Notes: a model not told the origin generated them from the letters alone. A stretch of 64,000 bases of DNA from Salinibaculum sp. SYNS191 (GCF_037338445.1 NZ_CP147838.1:992001-1056000), one strand, 5' to 3'; shown: positions 48,242-57,306, counted from the first letter of the stretch. Translations and numbers: made by a program.

Positions 48242-49159
48242 TTACTTGTACTGGGCGCAGACGCGGCGGATGCCCTCCTCGAAGTCGATAGAGGGCTCCC
48301 AGCCGGTGGCCTCGTGAATCTTCTCGTAATCGGCGCAGGTGTCGTGGACGTACACCTCGTCGGGGATGGGGTTCTCGACGTACTCCGGGTCGACGTCGGT
48401 GCCGAGTTCGTCGTTTATCATCTCCACGACGGTGTTGAAGTCGTAGGCCTCGCCCGTGCCGAGGTTGTAGATGCCGTTGAGGCGGTGGTCCGCGGCGAGT
48501 TCGATGCCCCGCACGATGTCGGAGACGTGCGTGAAGTCGCGGGTCTGCTCGCCGTCGCCGTAGAGTTTCGGCGCGCGGCCGTGGGCCACGTCGTCGGCGA
48601 ACTGCGCGATGACGTTGGCGAACTCCCCCTTGTGTTCCTCCGCGCCCCCGTAGCCCTGGTAGACCGAGAAGAAACGCAGGCCGGCGACGTCCAGCCCGTA
48701 GTGGTTGCGGAAGTACTCGCCGTAGCGCTCGCGGGCGAGTTTCGACGCCTCGTAGCCGGTGTTGACCGCCACCGGCATGTCCTCGGGCGAGGGCTCCGTG
48801 CGCGAGCCGTAGATGGAGGAGGTCGACGCGTAGACGACTGTGTCACAGCCGTCGCGGCGGGCCTGGTCGACAGTGTTGACGAAGCCCTCGACGTTGACTC
48901 GCGCGCCGCGCGTGGGGTCGTCTTCGTGCATCGCGTACGACGACAGTGCGGCCAGGTGGAAGACGACGTCCACGTCGGTCGGCAGGTCGTCGTCCAGTAC
49001 GCTCGCCTCGACGAACTCGACGCTCTCGTCGAGGTTCTCCGGAGTCCCGAGATAGCAGTCGTCGACGGCGACGACGTCGTTGTCCTCGGCGAGGTGGTTG
49101 GCGAGATTCGACCCGATGAAGCCCGCACCGCCGGTCACGAGTACACGCGAATCGTCCAT
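48242..49159 (-). CDS. NAD-dependent nucleotide-sugar epimerase/dehydratase
   Basis: Start ATG at 49159 (MDDSRVLVTGGAGFIGSNLA), 305 residues; a longer in-frame ATG (49198) lacks homology. Rossmann motif GGAGFIGSN, 'VVYASTSSIYGSRTEPSPED', and the catalytic pair in NTGYEASKLARERYGEYF (YxxxK). Extended SDR of the UDP-glucose 4-epimerase/dTDP-glucose dehydratase type; it likely supplies sugars for S-layer or pilin glycosylation. The exact sugar cannot be read from sequence. Confidence 0.9.
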   Translation of the reverse strand: MDDSRVLVTGGAGFIGSNLANHLAEDNDVVAVDDCYLGTPENLDESVEFVEASVLDDDLPTDVDVVFHLAALSSYAMHEDDPTRGARVNVEGFVNTVDQARRDGCDTVVYASTSSIYGSRTEPSPEDMPVAVNTGYEASKLARERYGEYFRNHYGLDVAGLRFFSVYQGYGGAEEHKGEFANVIAQFADDVAHGRAPKLYGDGEQTRDFTHVSDIVRGIELAADHRLNGIYNLGTGEAYDFNTVVEMINDELGTDVDPEYVENPIPDEVYVHDTCADYEKIHEATGWEPSIDFEEGIRRVCAQYK

Positions 49160-49250
49160 GAGTGGTGACGCGGACAGCGGATACAAAAGCGGTTCCAATT
49201 CAGTCCGCCGGGAGAAACGTCAGGTGAGCAGTGATTTTCTTCACCGTCGG

Positions 49251-49258
49251 ACTTAAGG
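49251..49258 (+). promoter_or_regulatory. TATA box of the HTH regulator gene
   Basis: ACTTAAGG centred 27 nt upstream of the ATG at 49282, indicating a leaderless transcript. Confidence 0.55.
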
Positions 49259-49281
49259 AATCGAGTATCGAATGAAAGATT

Positions 49282-49815
49282 ATGTCATCCATAGAGCTCA
49301 CGCCGAGTCAGAAGAATATTCTCCAGGAACTCGTCAATCTCTACCGGGAAGACGAGACCGCTGTCAAGGGTGAGGAGATCGCCGAGCGTGTCGACCGCAA
49401 CCCCGGCACCATCCGCAACCAGATGCAGAGTCTCAAGGCGCTGCAGCTGGTCGAGGGCGTACCGGGGCCGAAAGGTGGCTACAAGCCGACTGCATCGGCC
49501 TACGATGCACTCCAGATACAGGAGATGGACCACGCCGCGGACGTCCCGCTGTACCACAACGGCGAACTCGTCGAGGACTCGAACGTCGAGGAGATAGACC
49601 TCACGAGCGTCCAGCACCCCGAAGCGTGCCGCGCCGAGGTGAAGCTCCGGGGCTCCATCGGGAACTTTCACGAGGGTGACAAGGTGACCGTCGGGCCGAC
49701 ACCCCTCTCGAAGCTCCAGATTATCGGCACGCTGGAGGGCAAGGACGGTACGGACAACGTCCTCATCCTCACCATCGACGACATGCAGGCACCCGTCGAA
49801 GAACCGGAACACTGA
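49282..49815 (+). CDS. winged-helix transcriptional regulator (Rrf2-like)
   Basis: 177 residues. Residues 1-~75 form a winged helix: 'LTPSQKNILQELVNLYRED', 'VKGEEIAERVDRNPGTIRNQ', 'QSLKALQLVEGVPGPKGGYKPT', the last like the wing of Rrf2 proteins. The C-terminal ~95 residues (VEEIDLTSVQHPEACRAEVK, then GSIGNFHEGDKVTVGPTPLS) look like a small beta-barrel ligand or interaction domain. No cysteines for an Fe-S cluster, so it is not IscR-like in sensing. Target unknown; neighbouring genes are an epimerase and an NADH dehydrogenase-like flavoprotein. Confidence 0.8.
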   Translation: MSSIELTPSQKNILQELVNLYREDETAVKGEEIAERVDRNPGTIRNQMQSLKALQLVEGVPGPKGGYKPTASAYDALQIQEMDHAADVPLYHNGELVEDSNVEEIDLTSVQHPEACRAEVKLRGSIGNFHEGDKVTVGPTPLSKLQIIGTLEGKDGTDNVLILTIDDMQAPVEEPEH

Positions 49816-49939
49816 GCGGGCCGCCGACGCTCTCTGGTCCCTGCTGGTAGATATTTCCATCTCTCGTCACTTGATAACATATGGCGTCCTTCATCGGAAC
49901 TTCGTAGCCTTTGTATCACCACAATCCTGAGGGGCGGGT

Positions 49940-51106
49940 ATGACGGAGAACGTCGTCGTCCTCGGGTCGGGCTACGCCGGGGCAGGCGGAATCAAGAGCC
50001 TCGAATCGGCCCTGGACGGGGAGGCAGACATCACGTGGATTTCTGACGTCGACTACCACCTCGTCCTCCACGAGTCTCACCGCTGCATCAAAGACCCCAG
50101 CGTCCAGGAGAAAGTTACGGTCCCCGTCGAGGACATCAAATCGCCCGAGACGGAGTTCATCCAGGACGAGGTCACCGGCGTCGACACCGACGACCGACTC
50201 GTCTCGCTGTCCGAGGGCGACGACGTTCCCTACGACTACCTGCTCGTCGGCATCGGCACCAGGACCGCGTTCTTCGGCATCCACGGCCTCGAAGAGCACG
50301 CCCACACCCTCAAGAGCCTCGACGACGCGCTCGGCATCCACGAGGACCTCGCCGAGCAGGTCCGGACGGCGTCGCAGGCGGACCCGGTGCAGGTCGTCGT
50401 CGGCGGCGCTGGGCTGTCGGGCATCCAGACCGCCGGCGAAATCGCCGAGTTCCGCGACGAGCACAGCCATCCCATCGACATCCACCTGGTCGAAGGCCTC
50501 GACGAGGTGTTGCCCAACAGCGACCCGAGCCTGCAGGCCGCTCTGCGCAAGCGCCTCGAAGCCCGCGACGTCGACATCATGTGCGGGGAGTTCGTCGGCG
50601 AGGTAGACGAGGAGACCGTCTACGTCGGCGAGGACATCGAACTGGACTACGACGTACTGGTCTGGACCGGCGGCATCACCGGCCGCGAGGCGGCCAAGAA
50701 CTGCACCGTCGAGCAGGACGAACGCTCCCACCGCCTGCAGGCGGGCCAGACCTTCCAGACCACCGACGACCGCGTATTCGCGCTGGGCGACTGCGCACTC
50801 GTCGACCAGCCGGGTGAAAATCCCGCGCCACCGACCGCACAGGCCGCCTGGCAGGCCGCCGAGGTGGTCGGCAAGAACATCGCCCGCGAAATCCGCGGCC
50901 AGCCACTCCAGAAGTGGAGCTACAAGGACAAGGGCACCGTCGTCTCCGTCGGCGAGTCCGCCGTCGCCCACGACGTCTTCGTCGTCCCCGTCGTCGACAC
51001 GTTCGGCGGCCTCCCCGCGAAGTTCCTGAAGAAGGCCATCGCCGCCCGCTGGATTCGCGACATGGGCGGCACCGGCCGGGCCCTCAGTGCCTGGCCCGAT
51101 ATGTAG
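49940..51106 (+). CDS. ndh: type II NADH dehydrogenase-like FAD-dependent oxidoreductase
   Basis: 388 residues. The FAD-binding GxGxxG is VVVLGSGYAGAGGIKSL, the NADH-binding domain VQVVVGGAGLSGIQTAGEIA, and a conserved late FAD motif is VFALGDCALVDQPG. NDH-2/sulfide:quinone reductase superfamily; redox-active cysteines of SQR are not evident, so NADH:quinone oxidoreduction is more likely. A purine-rich GAGGGGCGGG just before the ATG can serve as ribosome-binding site. Would feed electrons to menaquinone at the membrane, the same pool the hydrogenase is expected to use. Confidence 0.87.
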   Translation: MTENVVVLGSGYAGAGGIKSLESALDGEADITWISDVDYHLVLHESHRCIKDPSVQEKVTVPVEDIKSPETEFIQDEVTGVDTDDRLVSLSEGDDVPYDYLLVGIGTRTAFFGIHGLEEHAHTLKSLDDALGIHEDLAEQVRTASQADPVQVVVGGAGLSGIQTAGEIAEFRDEHSHPIDIHLVEGLDEVLPNSDPSLQAALRKRLEARDVDIMCGEFVGEVDEETVYVGEDIELDYDVLVWTGGITGREAAKNCTVEQDERSHRLQAGQTFQTTDDRVFALGDCALVDQPGENPAPPTAQAAWQAAEVVGKNIAREIRGQPLQKWSYKDKGTVVSVGESAVAHDVFVVPVVDTFGGLPAKFLKKAIAARWIRDMGGTGRALSAWPDM

Positions 51107-51190
51107 GAGACCCACTTTTTGCTTCGTCGGGGCTCGCAACGCGCCGAAGGCGCGTGCGGCCCACTCCTTGCAAAAACGTGGGGAAAAAGG
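51107..51190. terminator. bidirectional terminator between convergent ndh and hyp operon
   Basis: Between the ndh stop (51106) and the hypF stop (51271): CCCACTTTTTGC (plus-strand T-run) and GCAAAAACGTGGG (a T-run for the minus strand) form an interrupted inverted repeat, and between them lies a perfect 7-bp hairpin ACGCGCC-GAA-GGCGCGT (51139-51155). A second inverted repeat GCGGCC-GGTA-GGCCGC follows at 51197-51212. Oligo-T runs in both orientations fit archaeal termination from both sides. Confidence 0.6.
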
Positions 51191-51270
51191 CTGCTCGCGG
51201 CCGGTAGGCCGCTCGCAGGTGCTACGCTCTCGCGACCGCAACCCCAAAAGCCCAGTGTCTGACCCAGACC

Positions 51271-53547
51271 TCACCCCCGCCGCGCAGTCGCGACGACGGC
51301 CTGGCCGTAGGCGATGCCGCCGTCGCCCGGGGGCACGCGGTCGGGGGCGAGGAAGTCCAGACCCGCCGACTCGACCTCGGCGCGCAGACGTCGCGAGATG
51401 GCGTCGTTGTACGCCACGCCGCCGGAGAATCCAACTGTATCGACGCCGCGGTCCCTCGCGACCTCGACCGCTATCTCACCGAGTCCGCGCGCCAGCGCGT
51501 CCTGGGCCGTCGCCGCGACGTCTGCCGCCGGCGCGTCCAGCGCGTCGAGGTCCCTGACGAGTGCAGCCGTGTCGACGACCCGGTCGCCATCGCGTTCCGT
51601 GAACGGGACGGCGATGTCCCGGACGGTCCCCTCGCTGGCGGCCGCTTCGAGCCGCTGGGCGGGTTCGCCCTCGTAGCGCCGACGGTCGCAGATACCCACC
51701 AGCGCCGCGACGGCATCCAGGTACCGCCCGGCGCTGGTCGTCTCGGGAGTGTTGACGCCCTGCTCGGCCTGCTGGCGGACGACAGCCGCCTCCGAGCGCG
51801 AATCGACTGCACCCGTCGCGACCAGGCGGTCGTCCACCCCGTCGGTGTCGTCGAGTAGCGTCGCCAGCGTCCGCGCGGGGTACTCGACGGCCGCCTCGCC
51901 GCCGGGCAGCGCGAAGGTGTCCAGGCCGCCGACGCGCTCGAAGTCCGAAAGCGTCGCGTCCAGCACCTCGCCGCCCCAGACCGTGCCGTCGGGTCCGTAG
52001 CCAGTCCCGTCTGCGGTCACGACGACGGCCCGCTCGACGCCGTGTTCGGCACACAGCGCGGCGGCGTGGGCGTGGTGGTGCTGGACCGCGACCGGCCCGG
52101 CGAGGCCCTCGTCGGCGTACCGGTCGGCCTCCGCGGTCGTGAGAAAGTCCGGGTGCATGTCGCGAGCGACGACGGCCGGGTCGATGCCGGTGAGGTCCGT
52201 CAGGTGGTTGACGGCCTCCCGGACGAATGACAGCGTCTCGGGGCCGTCTACGTCCCCGAGGTGCTGCGTGAGGACGACCCGCTCGCCGTCGGCGAGAGCG
52301 GCAGTCGCGTCCATCTCCGGCCCAAGCGCGAGTATCGTGGGAGACTCGTCGGTCCCGGCGGGGTTGGGCAGTGCAGCGGGCGTCCAGCCGCGGGACCGGC
52401 GGACGAATCGCCGGTCGCCGTCGACCACGCGGACGACGCTGTCGTCGCAGCGGGCGACGATGTCCCGGTCGTGGACGAGCGCGCCGTCGACGACCTCGCC
52501 GAGGCGGTCGTCGATTTCGGCGACGGTCGTGACCATCGGCCGGCCCGGCATGTTGGCACTGGTCATCACCAGCGGCCCGTCGACGTAGTCGAACAGCAGG
52601 TGGTGCAGACCGGCGTAGGGCAGCATGACGCCGACGGTGTGCAGTCCCGGCGCGACGGCACCGGTCCACGGCGCGTCGCCGTCCCGGCCGAGCAGGACGA
52701 TGGGACGCCTGACGTCCGTCAGCACCGCCTCGGTCCGCTCGTCGACGGCGGCGAACGACCGGACGGCGTCGACCGACGGAGCCATGAGCGCGAACGGTTT
52801 CGCTGGCCGGTGCGTGCGCTCGCGCAACCGCTCGACCACCGCCGGGTCCGTCGCGTCACAGACCAGGTGTGTGCCGCCGATGCCGCGGGCCGCCAGGATG
52901 TCCCCCTCAGCCAGGCGCTGGCCCGCCGTCTCGATGGCCGCATCGCCGTCGGCGAGGGTCTCCCCGCCGGCCTCGAATCTCAGCGTCGGGCCGCACTCGG
53001 GACAGGCGATGGTCTGGGCGTGGTACCGGCGGTCCGTCGGCGTCTCGTAGCTCTCCCGGCAGTCGGCACAGAGCGGGAACTCGTCCATCGCCGTCCGTGC
53101 CCGGTCGTAGGGCACGTCCCGGACGACGGTGAACCGCGGCCCGCAGTCGACGCAGGCCGTCGCCCAGTAGCCGTGATATCGCGAGTCGGGGTCGCGGATG
53201 TCGTCGAGACAGGCGTCGCAGACACCCGTGTCGGGTGGAACGGGAACGCCGGCGTCGCCCGAGTCGGTCGAGTCGCGTATCTCGAAGCCGTCGAGACCCT
53301 CCGGGTCTGCCCACTCCACGGTCGCGCTGTCGACACGGGCAAGCGGCGGGTTGTCCTCGTGGATAGTCTCGACGACGGACTCCACTGCGGCGCGTGGCCC
53401 CTCGAAGACGGCGTCGACCCCGTCGCCGGTGTTGCGGACGTAACCGTCGACGCCCGCGCCGACTGCCTGGCGGTAGACGAAGGGACGGAAGCCGACCCCC
53501 TGGACGACGCCGGTGACGCGGACCGCCGCGCGGAAGCGGGGGGCCAT
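51271..53547 (-). CDS. hypF: carbamoyltransferase HypF
   Basis: 758 residues, standard length. Domains in order: acylphosphatase (~1-90, VTGVVQGVGFRPFVYRQA), zinc fingers (~110-190, CDACLDDIRDPDS...CVDC and CADCRESYETPTDRRYHAQT...CPEC), YrdC-like nucleotide domain (~205-375, 'RPAKPFALMAPSVD'), and Kae1-like domain (~390-758, metal-binding QHHHAHAAALCAEHG, 'TADGTGYGPDGTVWGGEVL', GFSGGVAYNDAI). Converts carbamoyl phosphate to the carbamoyl-adenylate and transfers it to HypE, the source of the CN ligands of the [NiFe] site. Last gene of the hydrogenase operon, 2 nt after hypB. Confidence 0.96.
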   Translation of the reverse strand: MAPRFRAAVRVTGVVQGVGFRPFVYRQAVGAGVDGYVRNTGDGVDAVFEGPRAAVESVVETIHEDNPPLARVDSATVEWADPEGLDGFEIRDSTDSGDAGVPVPPDTGVCDACLDDIRDPDSRYHGYWATACVDCGPRFTVVRDVPYDRARTAMDEFPLCADCRESYETPTDRRYHAQTIACPECGPTLRFEAGGETLADGDAAIETAGQRLAEGDILAARGIGGTHLVCDATDPAVVERLRERTHRPAKPFALMAPSVDAVRSFAAVDERTEAVLTDVRRPIVLLGRDGDAPWTGAVAPGLHTVGVMLPYAGLHHLLFDYVDGPLVMTSANMPGRPMVTTVAEIDDRLGEVVDGALVHDRDIVARCDDSVVRVVDGDRRFVRRSRGWTPAALPNPAGTDESPTILALGPEMDATAALADGERVVLTQHLGDVDGPETLSFVREAVNHLTDLTGIDPAVVARDMHPDFLTTAEADRYADEGLAGPVAVQHHHAHAAALCAEHGVERAVVVTADGTGYGPDGTVWGGEVLDATLSDFERVGGLDTFALPGGEAAVEYPARTLATLLDDTDGVDDRLVATGAVDSRSEAAVVRQQAEQGVNTPETTSAGRYLDAVAALVGICDRRRYEGEPAQRLEAAASEGTVRDIAVPFTERDGDRVVDTAALVRDLDALDAPAADVAATAQDALARGLGEIAVEVARDRGVDTVGFSGGVAYNDAISRRLRAEVESAGLDFLAPDRVPPGDGGIAYGQAVVATARRG

Positions 53548-53549
53548 GG

Positions 53550-54353
53550 TCAGTCGTGGTGCGCGTGAGCGTGGTGGTGCCCGCTCGTCCGGACCTCCGC
53601 CAGGAAGTCGGCGAGCGCGTCGACCCCCTCGTCGGCGCGGGCATTCGTCTCGAAGACCGGCATATCGGGCGCGACCTCCGCCACGTCCTCGCGCATGGTC
53701 GCCACGTCGGCCCCCACTGCGTCGGCGATGTCGACCTTGTTGACCACGGCGGCGTCACAGGCCTCGAAGAGGAGGGGGTGTTTGCGCACCACGTCGTCGC
53801 CCTCGGTCGTGCTCACGACGAGGACGCGGGCCTGCGCGCCCAGCGGGAAGTCGGCCGGACAGACCATGTTCCCGACGTTCTCGACGTACAGCCGGTCGAG
53901 GGAGCCGAGGTCGAACTCGTCGATGGCGTCTTCGAGCAGGCCGGGGTCGAGGTGGCACTCCTTGCCGGTCGTGACGTTCGCGACGGCGACGCCGTGAGAG
54001 CGGAACCGGCTGGCGTCGTCGTCGCCGGCCACGTCGCCCACGACGACGCCGATGCGCTCCTCGTCCGGCGCGCGCTCGAGGAGGCGCTCGACGAGCGTCG
54101 TCTTCCCGCCGCCGGTCGCGCCCAGGAACTCGACCGCGAAGACGCCGTGGTCGTGGACGACCCGCTCGTGGAGGTCCCGCGCCTGCTCGCGGAACTGCGC
54201 GAGCACGTCGTCGGCGTCGCCATCGGTGTCGTGGCCGTCGTCACCGTGGCCGAAGCGGTGGGTGCGAGCGACCAGCGGGTCACCCACCAGCGCGTCCAGC
54301 AGGCGGTCGATGAGCGGGCGGTGCTGCCGTCGGTGCGAGAGGTAGCGTGTCAT
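53550..54353 (-). CDS. hypB: hydrogenase nickel incorporation GTPase HypB
   Basis: Start ATG at 54353 (MTRYLSHRRQHRPLIDRLLD), 267 residues. Histidine-rich stretch near ~35 (HRFGHGDDGHDTDGD), P-loop FLGATGGGKTTLVERLL, switch/Zn-Ni region 'TTGKECHLDP', LYVENVGNMVCPADF, and guanine specificity NKVDIAD. The C-terminus ends GHHHAHAHHD, an unusual second histidine cluster that could bind nickel. HypB delivers Ni to the large subunit with HypA. Gaps to hypA and hypF are 2 nt each. Confidence 0.95.
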   Translation of the reverse strand: MTRYLSHRRQHRPLIDRLLDALVGDPLVARTHRFGHGDDGHDTDGDADDVLAQFREQARDLHERVVHDHGVFAVEFLGATGGGKTTLVERLLERAPDEERIGVVVGDVAGDDDASRFRSHGVAVANVTTGKECHLDPGLLEDAIDEFDLGSLDRLYVENVGNMVCPADFPLGAQARVLVVSTTEGDDVVRKHPLLFEACDAAVVNKVDIADAVGADVATMREDVAEVAPDMPVFETNARADEGVDALADFLAEVRTSGHHHAHAHHD

Positions 54354-54355
54354 GG

Positions 54356-54745
54356 TCAGGTCTCGGGTGCGGTCCCCGCGGCCTCGTCGGGGACCTCGAT
54401 GCTCGCCAGTCGGCACTCCTTGCCCCGCGTGAACTCGGTCTGGGAGCCACACTCGGGACAGCGGGCGCTCGGGACGGCCCCGGCGGTGCCGTCGAAAGAA
54501 GGTGGCTCGCCCTCCCAGCCGCAGTCGCAGGCGGCCTCGGGTTCGACCGTCTCGATGCTGACCGCCGCGTCCGCCAGGTCGCGCGTCTCGGCGACCGTCT
54601 CGATGCAAAAGCGGAGCTGGTCGGGGTTGACGTGCGTCGCCGTGCCGAGTTCGACGGTCAGCGCCTCGACCCCGCTGGCCCCGTAGTCGTCGGCGGCCTC
54701 GCGGGCCCGGTCGAGAATCGCCTCGGCGACGCTGAGTTCGTGCAT
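54356..54745 (-). CDS. hypA: hydrogenase nickel metallochaperone HypA
   Basis: I choose the ATG at 54745 because HypA proteins begin MHELS with the nickel ligand His2; an ATG 6 nt upstream (M-T-M-H-E) would bury it. 129 residues. The zinc-binding domain has CDCGWEG and CPECGSQTEF, two CxxC motifs; 'ELGTATHVNPDQLRFCIETV' is typical of the core. The C-terminus is slightly extended and acidic. Sits between hypE and hypB with 2-nt gaps. Confidence 0.94.
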   Translation of the reverse strand: MHELSVAEAILDRAREAADDYGASGVEALTVELGTATHVNPDQLRFCIETVAETRDLADAAVSIETVEPEAACDCGWEGEPPSFDGTAGAVPSARCPECGSQTEFTRGKECRLASIEVPDEAAGTAPET

Positions 54746-54747
54746 TG

Positions 54748-55800
54748 TCAACAGATTCGCGGGAGCTGTTCGCCCTCCGGTTCGGTCAGGTAGCGCCGTC
54801 CTAACCCGGTGTCCAGCACGACCCGGCCGGGATGGTCGGCGGTCGCCTCGCCGACGATGGCCGCGTCCGCACCCAGCGGCTGGTCCTGCAACGCCGCCAG
54901 TACGTCCTCGGCGTCCTCCGGCGCGACGCCGAAGACGACCTTGCCCTCGTTGGCCACGTCGAAGGGTTCGATGCCGAGTACCTCGCCGGCGGCGGCGACG
55001 CTGTCTGCGACCGGGACCGAGCGCTCGTCGATTTCCGCGCCGACGTCGGCCTTCCCGACCATCTCGTTTATCGACGTGGCGAAGCCGCCGCGGGTCGGGT
55101 CCTTCATCGCGGTGACTTCGCCAGCGTCCAGTGCCGCCGCCACGAGGTCGTTGACCGGCGCGACGTCGCTTTCGAGGTCCCCCTCGAAGTCGAAGCCCTC
55201 GCGCTCGGAGAGCAGGGCGATGCCGTGGTCGCCGAGCGTCCCCGAGACGACGATGGCGTCCCCCGGCGAGAGGCCGGCGTCGGCGACGTGGTGACCCCGC
55301 GGCACGAGGCCGACGCCGGTCGTGTTGACGACCAGCCTGTCCACGTCGCCGCTGCCCATCACCTTCGTGTCGCCGGTGACGACCGAACAGCCCGCCTCCT
55401 CGCAGGTCGCCCGGGCCGACGCCAGGACGGTGTCGAGGAAGTCCATCTCGACGCCCTCCTCGACGACCAGCGAGCAGGAGAGCGCCAGCGGTTCGGTCGC
55501 ACCCATCACCGCCAGGTCGTTGACCGTGCCCGCGACCGCGAGCCGGCCGATGTCGCCGCCGGGGAAGACCGGCGGTTTCACGACGTGGCTGTCGGTCGTG
55601 ACGACCAGCGACTGGTCGTCATCGACCGGCAGGACGGCCCCGTCGTCCAGGTCGTGCAGGCCCACGTCGCCGGCGTCCTCGAACCGCGAGAGGACGAGGT
55701 CGCCGATCAGCGAGCGCATCTGCCCGCCGCCGGAGCCGTGGGCCGTCGTCACTACCTCGCCCGATGCCTCCGTCCCATCTGCGTCCTCGGTCTCACTCAT
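54748..55800 (-). CDS. hypE: hydrogenase maturation protein HypE
   Basis: 350 residues of the PurM-like family. Starts with an acidic leader, then 'TTAHGSGGGQMRSLIGDLVL', 'SCSVVTGDTKVMGSGDVDRLV', 'GDAIVVSGTLGDHGIALLS', and 'TRGGFATSINEM'. Ends LPRIC, the conserved C-terminal cysteine that is carbamoylated by HypF and dehydrated to thiocyanate. 41 nt downstream of hypD. Confidence 0.96.
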   Translation of the reverse strand: MSETEDADGTEASGEVVTTAHGSGGGQMRSLIGDLVLSRFEDAGDVGLHDLDDGAVLPVDDDQSLVVTTDSHVVKPPVFPGGDIGRLAVAGTVNDLAVMGATEPLALSCSLVVEEGVEMDFLDTVLASARATCEEAGCSVVTGDTKVMGSGDVDRLVVNTTGVGLVPRGHHVADAGLSPGDAIVVSGTLGDHGIALLSEREGFDFEGDLESDVAPVNDLVAAALDAGEVTAMKDPTRGGFATSINEMVGKADVGAEIDERSVPVADSVAAAGEVLGIEPFDVANEGKVVFGVAPEDAEDVLAALQDQPLGADAAIVGEATADHPGRVVLDTGLGRRYLTEPEGEQLPRIC

Positions 55801-55841
55801 ACTGGCTCACTCCGTCGAATTGCAGTCGTTGTCCGCATGGG

Positions 55842-56954
55842 TCAGAGGTCAGGCTGCCCGCCGTACTCGTACCAGATCTTGCAGGTTCCCTCGCTGCTGA
55901 CCATGCAGGCTCCAACCGGATTCTGCGGCGTGCACTCCTCGCCGAAGAGGTCACAGCCGTCGGGGTCGGCCTTGCCGGCCATGATGTCGCCGCAGATGCA
56001 CTGCTCGGTCAGCGGGTCCTCCCCGCCGACGTCCGGGTCGATGTCGAACCGCTCGCGGGCGTCGGAGGCGGCGTACTCCTCGCGGAGCGCCAGGTTCGCG
56101 GCGGGTATCTCTGCGATGCCGCGCCACTCGCCGCTCTCGGTCTCGAAGACGTCCCACATCGTGTCGCGGGCCTGGACGTTGCCCTCCTCGCTGACCGCAC
56201 GCGGGTAGGCGTTCTCCAGCCCGGCCTCGCCGTCGCGGACGTACTCCAGCAGACGCTCTAGCCCGAGCAGCACGTCCAGGGGCTCGAACCCGCCGACGAC
56301 GACCGGGATGTCGTAGTCCGCCACGAACTCCTCGAAGAGGCCGTAGCCGGTGATGGTCGCGGCGTGGCCCGCGGCGAGGAAGCCGTCGATGTTCGTGTCG
56401 GGCATCTCAGCGACCACCTCCATCGCGGGCGGGACGTACTTGTGGGCCGACAGCACCGAGAAGTTCTCCGGCGGGTCGTCGCTCAGCACGGCGGCGGTCG
56501 GCGCAGCCGTCGTCTCGAAGCCCGTCGCGAAGAAGACGACCTCCTCGCCGGGGTTCTCCGCGGCGATGTCGGCGGCCTCGCTGGCGCTGTAGACCACGCG
56601 CACGTCCGCGCCGTCGGCCTTGGCGTCTTCGAGGCTGCGGGCCGTGCCGGGCACGCGGAACATGTCGCCGTAGGTCGCGACTACCTTGCCGTCCTCCGCG
56701 AGCGCGACCGCCTCGTCGACCTCCGGCATGTTCGTCACGCAGACCGGACAACCCGGGCCCATCCGCACGGAGAGGCCGTCGGGCAGGAGACTCCGCAGGC
56801 CGAACTTGGCGATGGCCTGCTCGTGGCTGCCACAGACGTGCATCACGTCCACCGGCTCGCCGATGTCGTCCATCAGCTCCTCCAGGCGCTCGGTCAGTTC
56901 CTCCGCCGTGTCCGGGTCGCGGAACTGGAGGTCCTTGTCGGAGTCAGTCGCCAT
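55842..56954 (-). CDS. hypD: hydrogenase maturation protein HypD
   Basis: Start ATG at 56954 (MATDSDKDLQFRDPDTAEEL), 370 residues; overlaps the end of hypC by 11 nt. Hallmarks: VMHVCGSHEQAIAKFG, RMGPGCPVCVTNMPEVDEA, FFATGFETTAAPTAAVL, GFEPLDVLLGL, and the C-terminal [4Fe-4S] region with CICGDIMAGKADP...CDLFGEECTPQNPVGACMVSSEGTC. HypD with HypC assembles the Fe(CN)2CO moiety. Confidence 0.96.
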   Translation of the reverse strand: MATDSDKDLQFRDPDTAEELTERLEELMDDIGEPVDVMHVCGSHEQAIAKFGLRSLLPDGLSVRMGPGCPVCVTNMPEVDEAVALAEDGKVVATYGDMFRVPGTARSLEDAKADGADVRVVYSASEAADIAAENPGEEVVFFATGFETTAAPTAAVLSDDPPENFSVLSAHKYVPPAMEVVAEMPDTNIDGFLAAGHAATITGYGLFEEFVADYDIPVVVGGFEPLDVLLGLERLLEYVRDGEAGLENAYPRAVSEEGNVQARDTMWDVFETESGEWRGIAEIPAANLALREEYAASDARERFDIDPDVGGEDPLTEQCICGDIMAGKADPDGCDLFGEECTPQNPVGACMVSSEGTCKIWYEYGGQPDL

Positions 56955-57306
56955 CGGAGGTCTCCTCCCGGTCGGCCATCGGGTCCAGTTCGGGGTCCGG
57001 CTTGCCCATCGGTCCGGGCGTCGATGGTCCCCGCTCGATGCCGAGGTCGCCGCCCTCGGCTCCGATCTCCTCCAGCGCCTCGTCCTCGTCACCTTCGAGG
57101 AACGCCTCGTATATCTCGATGGTCTCCTCGACCTGGTCGTCCGGGAGTTTGCGGATGGCAAAACCCGCGTGGTTGAGGATGTAGTCGCCCTCCTCGACCG
57201 TCTCGCCGACGATGTCCAGCCGGACGGTCTTCTCGACGTCCCAGAACTCCGCGCGGGCCTCCATCCCGTCTATCTCGACGACCTCACCGGGGATAGCCAG
57301 ACACAT
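56944..57306 (-). CDS. hypC: hydrogenase assembly chaperone HypC
   Basis: Start ATG at 57306 so that the protein begins MCLAIPGEVVEIDG with the essential Cys2; the preceding ATG (M-M-C-L) overlaps. 120 residues, longer than typical HypC (75-95) by an acidic C-terminal tail (GIERGPSTPGPMGKPDPELD). 'YILNHAGFAIRKLPDDQVEE' is the conserved chaperone helix. Shares one base with the small CxxC gene upstream (TGATG). Holds the Fe cofactor between HypD and the large subunit. Confidence 0.95.
   Translation of the reverse strand: MCLAIPGEVVEIDGMEARAEFWDVEKTVRLDIVGETVEEGDYILNHAGFAIRKLPDDQVEETIEIYEAFLEGDEDEALEEIGAEGGDLGIERGPSTPGPMGKPDPELDPMADREETSDGD

Noticed and set aside
54746..54751. Upstream ATG for hypA
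   Set aside because: It would give M-T-M-H-E and move the conserved nickel ligand His2 away from the N-terminus.
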